Shown: positions 61,462 to 64,000 of the stretch, piece after piece
How the letters are laid out: every line of letters begins with the position of its first letter
Position numbering within the stretch: position 1 is the stretch's first letter
Assembly (NCBI GenBank): GCA_964519985.1
Contig: CAZFMF010000010.1
Location: forward strand, 1 to 64,000
Direction: 5' to 3'
Source of the DNA: JAIEOG01 sp964519985
Lineage (GTDB): Bacteria; Bdellovibrionota; FAC87; UBA2466
Length of the DNA stretch: 64,000 bases
Notes under the pieces: generated by a model
What the model saw: only the letters and a program-made list of their open reading frames with translations
The model's database searches: none
Told to the model about the DNA's origin: nothing
Program-made: the position numbers and the translations under genes

Positions 61462-62964
61462 ATGCCGATCCGAAAGCTCATTGCCGTGTGTTGTTTGGCG
61501 TCATTGATTGTATTGCCGATGCCGGCAATGGGCGAGCCGACCGAGTCCAAACCTGGAATCGTTGGGCGGGCGGTGGGCCGGGTGACGGATGAATTCAGAT
61601 TGTGGTCGCGGTGCCAGGTGAGTTTGGGGCTGTTGGGGTTGGTAACGACCGCCGCCGCCGTGGGGGCATGGCGCTACAGCGTGGGGTTGGAGCAAAAGCA
61701 CCAAGCGATTCAAGACGCCGGCAAGGACCTTGGAGGGGACTATCCAGCCTGGAGAGGCAGCGCGCAGGAAAAGGCGATCGCGATCATGGATGTTTTTCTG
61801 GGTTTTGATTGGAATGAAGATCCGGCCGGTGGAAAGATGGGCGAGTTCCTACGAAAGGTTCAAAAGGGCGAGCCGGATTCCAAGGTGCGGGTGCTGGCCG
61901 GCCTGTTGCTAACCAAAGGTAGGGGCGTTCCAGACAAGTTTCCTGATGCGCTTCGCGCGCAGCTCGATGCGATTGCGGGCCACCCGATACCCCATTACCA
62001 GGAGCCGAGTGTGGAGGGGGATGTCCAAAAACGCCTTCAACAGGTGGAAACGCTTGCCGGTGCAGAGCACACCCCCACGCGAGATCTCGATTTGATTCGC
62101 GTGCAGATGATTGAGGCGCTTGAGCGGCTAACGGGATCACTCAGGCAGCGTGACGATGGTTACCCCACGCCGCCCGAGATCTTGGCGGACCTTCGAAGGC
62201 GAAATGTGTCGATTTCGGATGCGCGGTTTGATGCGCTCTTTGAATTCTTGGAGATTGAACCGGGAGAATTTCTCATGGGAAGTCCGAACAATGAGCCGGG
62301 AAAGACCTATGAGGAAGGTGCCCGCCACCCGGTGAAGATCACTCGGGCCTTTGCGCTGGGTAAGACGGAAGTGACCCAGGAAATGTGGAAGGAAGTGATG
62401 GGAAAATTGCCGCGCACTATCGATACATTGAACGACAAGCTGCCGGTTACCCATGTGAACTGGTACGACGCAAACCATTTTGCGGCCGCGCTCACGTTAC
62501 TTCGCCGCCATAAAGGCGAAGTCTATCGTCTCCCCAGCGAAGCCGAGTGGGAGTACGCCGCGCGTGGGGGGCAAAAGGTGGGGACCGAGCAAAGGCAGTG
62601 GGCGTTTTCCTTTGGGAAGGATGCAAGTCTAGTTCACGAGTTTGCCGCCGTTAGGAAGCCCGAGGATGGATTCAATCCGTCTCTTCCGCTCGCCGGTAGC
62701 CATAAGCCCAATCCCTTGGGGCTTCACGACATGCATGGGAGCGTTTGGGAATGGTGTGCCGACACTTATGAAGACTCAACGGCAATCGTCGACGATCCTG
62801 CTTATGGCCACCCCGTCAACTTGAAGACAGGGCTGACCCGAGTCATGCGGAGCGGTTCTTTCATCGTAGAACCGGAACGGGCGCGCTCGGCTAGCCGCAC
62901 GGGAGCAGGGCCGGTTCTCCGCATTGGAGGCGTCGGTATTCGACTGACGAGGACTAAACCGTAA
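61462..62964 (+). CDS. Exported FGE-sulfatase (SUMF1-like) domain protein
   Basis: The 500-residue protein has a signal peptide (MPIRKLIAVCCLASLIVLPM) and a second hydrophobic segment (LGLLGLVTTAAAVGAWRYSV, residues about 55-75) that may anchor it. A helical region to residue 250 is followed by a formylglycine-generating-enzyme-like domain: PGEFLMGSPNNEPGKTYEEG, GKTEVTQEMWKEVMG, YRLPSEAEWEYAARGG, GLHDMHGSVWEWCAD and a final RTGAGPVLRIGGVGIRL. The two catalytic Cys of true FGE are not evident, so enzyme activity is unproven; many such domains act in ligand binding. A frameshifted paralog follows. Confidence 0.82.
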   Translation: MPIRKLIAVCCLASLIVLPMPAMGEPTESKPGIVGRAVGRVTDEFRLWSRCQVSLGLLGLVTTAAAVGAWRYSVGLEQKHQAIQDAGKDLGGDYPAWRGSAQEKAIAIMDVFLGFDWNEDPAGGKMGEFLRKVQKGEPDSKVRVLAGLLLTKGRGVPDKFPDALRAQLDAIAGHPIPHYQEPSVEGDVQKRLQQVETLAGAEHTPTRDLDLIRVQMIEALERLTGSLRQRDDGYPTPPEILADLRRRNVSISDARFDALFEFLEIEPGEFLMGSPNNEPGKTYEEGARHPVKITRAFALGKTEVTQEMWKEVMGKLPRTIDTLNDKLPVTHVNWYDANHFAAALTLLRRHKGEVYRLPSEAEWEYAARGGQKVGTEQRQWAFSFGKDASLVHEFAAVRKPEDGFNPSLPLAGSHKPNPLGLHDMHGSVWEWCADTYEDSTAIVDDPAYGHPVNLKTGLTRVMRSGSFIVEPERARSASRTGAGPVLRIGGVGIRLTRTKP

Positions 62965-62976
62965 CGACAACGCTTA

Positions 62977-63100
62977 CCAGGAACAGGTTCTGGGAAGCTC
63001 CCCTTCAGAATTCTATTTTATCGACGATAATCCGGGTTTGTTGCTCCAATCTCTCGCGCGAGAGGTTGCATGAGATCGGCTCGGCGATGTGGGGTAGAAT
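62977..63100 (+). repeat. Second copy of the upstream control region
   Basis: CCAGGAACAGGTTCTGG, TATCGACGATA (63019), CTCTCGCGCGAGAG (63051) and TAGAAT (63095) repeat the layout at 61326-61454. The last 50 bases are identical in both, while the following coding sequences have diverged clearly. Confidence 0.75.
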
Positions 63101-63107
63101 CTAGGAC

Positions 63108-64000
63108 ATGCCGGTTAGAAAACTCATTGCGCTGTGGTGTGTGGCGTCATTGCTCCTGTTGCCAGTGCGAACGTTGGCAGAACCGCCACGCACCGGGATG
63201 CTGAGGCGGGCCGCGGGTGCGGTGGTGGATGAATTTAGAATGTTGGGGCGGTGCCAATTCAGTTTTCGTTTGTTGGTGGCGGGAATCGGTGGGGCCGCAA
63301 TAGTGGCCTGGCGCTACACCGTAGGGCAGCAGCAAAAGCATCAAGAGATTGTCGATGCGGGAAAAGTCCTGGGGGTGGAATATCCTTAGGAAGTAGCGCG
63401 CAGGAAAAAGCGGTCGTGATCATGGATGGATTCTTGCGCTTTGGCTGGACACGAAACCCTTCGGTTGGCGATATGGGGGAGTTTTTGCGCAACGTGCTGA
63501 AGCAGGAGACAGACTCAAGGGTGCGCGCGCTAGCCAGGCTGCTATTAAATAAAGGTAGAGAACTTAGGGAAGTTAGATTTCCCGGGGCGCTTCAAGCGCA
63601 GCTGGATGCGATTTCGGATCACGCGATACCTCACTACCAAACACCGGACGCAGAGGCGGATACGCAAAAACGCCTTCAACAGGTGGAGGCACTTGCCGGT
63701 GCCGAGCCCACTCCGATGCGAGATCTCGATCTGATACGGGTGCAAGTGGCGGAAGCGCTCCACCGGCAAACGCGCGCGCCAGCGCAGCGGGAGGATGGCT
63801 ACCCCACTCCACCCGAGATCTTGGCGGACCTTCGAAGGCGGAACGTGTCGATTTCGGATGCACGGTTTGATGCGCTCTTTGAATTTGTAGAGATTGAGCC
63901 GGGGGATTTTATTATGGGGAGTCCGGATGCCGTGCCGGGGGGGTGGAGGGATGATGAGATCCCGCACCCGGTGAAAATCACACGGGGCTTTGCCTTGGGT
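63108..64000 (+). pseudogene. Frameshifted second copy of the FGE-domain gene (runs off the window)
   Basis: The frame starts MPVRKLIALWCVASLLLLPV and stops at TAG 63387-63389 after GVEYP. The next frame continues GSSAQEKAVVIMDGFL, NVSISDARFDALFEF and PGDFIMGSPDAVPGGW to the window edge, matching the first copy along its length. Compared with copy 1 (TATCCAGCCTGGAGAGGCAGC), four bases are missing at about 63385, which causes the shift. The gene is broken unless a sequencing error is present. The signal peptide and hydrophobic segment (LLVAGIGGAAIVAWRYTV) survive in the first frame. Confidence 0.8.

Noticed and set aside
1..64000. tRNA, rRNA or riboswitch genes
   Set aside because: I looked for T-arm-like GGTTCGANTCC and cloverleaf patterns and known leader motifs and recognised none. 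A covariance search could still find small RNAs.

Overview
The window is a chromosomal stretch of a GC-rich Gram-negative bacterium. No rRNA, tRNA or CRISPR array was recognised. The many exported proteins and lipoproteins, two GT9 glycosyltransferases of the heptosyltransferase type, an MlaC protein, OMP-like barrels, 7TMR-DISM and PilZ signalling proteins, an AstA/AstD-like pair and a Tat-exported DUF1501-like protein next to CXXCH proteins fit a member of the former Deltaproteobacteria, most likely the Bdellovibrionota. That assignment is inference from gene content, not from a marker gene.

Layout. 1-9053: a lipoprotein, a small exported methyltransferase-like protein and three paralogous exported HEAT-like proteins (335, 595 and 1299 aa). 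9202-10789: a sigma54-like promoter and an exported coiled-coil protein. 10944-12752: overlapping genes for 3-hydroxyacyl-CoA dehydrogenase, an unknown protein and a cobalamin-binding mutase subunit. 12788-13735: a DUF4258/HTH toxin-antitoxin pair enclosed by 93-bp direct repeats. 13905-17295: a 7TMR-DISM hybrid histidine kinase with two receivers, and an alpha/beta hydrolase. 17358-24411 (minus strand): thioesterase, MltG, then an operon-like run of M20 peptidase, AstA, an AstD-like protein lacking its catalytic residues, GT9 and an unknown protein. 24597-30200: rnc-era-der, trmL, miaB and a gamma-carbonic-anhydrase-like protein. 30133-36092: membrane protein, hydrolase, a lipoprotein whose signal peptide contains a dispersed repeat, a Crp-like regulator, an OmpR-type regulator and another exported helical protein. 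36089-42234: a frameshifted barrel, PilZ membrane protein, S41 protease, Flp-like pilin, CPBP protease, GT9, MlaC and a lipoprotein. 42347-43797: a frameshifted higB with higA, then a gene fragment bounded by two identical 16-bp palindromes. 43817-49363: PepP, Ddl, a GshB-like ATP-grasp protein, a histidine kinase-PilZ fusion and a DUF374 acyltransferase. 49295-54845: a five-gene envelope operon (CXXCH protein, lipoprotein, Tat-exported DUF1501-like protein, two-CXXCH lipoprotein, PA14 lipoprotein). 55128-61134: ArsC/Spx-like protein, CoaC-like flavoprotein, RNA uracil methyltransferase, SH3/barrel protein, an S9-like propeller protein without its serine, and a CbpA-type DnaJ. 61326-64000: a tandem duplication of an FGE-sulfatase-domain gene; the second copy is frameshifted and leaves the window.

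Three kinds of small repeat recur. A dispersed palindromic element (cores GTCATTGCGAGG, GAAGCAAT and TTCGCAATGAC) occurs about ten times, mostly between genes, but it also supplies the ends of some reading frames and part of one signal peptide. The palindrome ACTCCGGCGCCGGAGT marks the edges of the two accessory modules. CTCTCGCGCGAGAG occurs three times upstream of genes. The most promising leads are the five-gene CXXCH/DUF1501/PA14 operon, the repeat-flanked toxin-antitoxin module, the non-catalytic AstD beside AstA, and the repeat inside the lipoprotein signal peptide.
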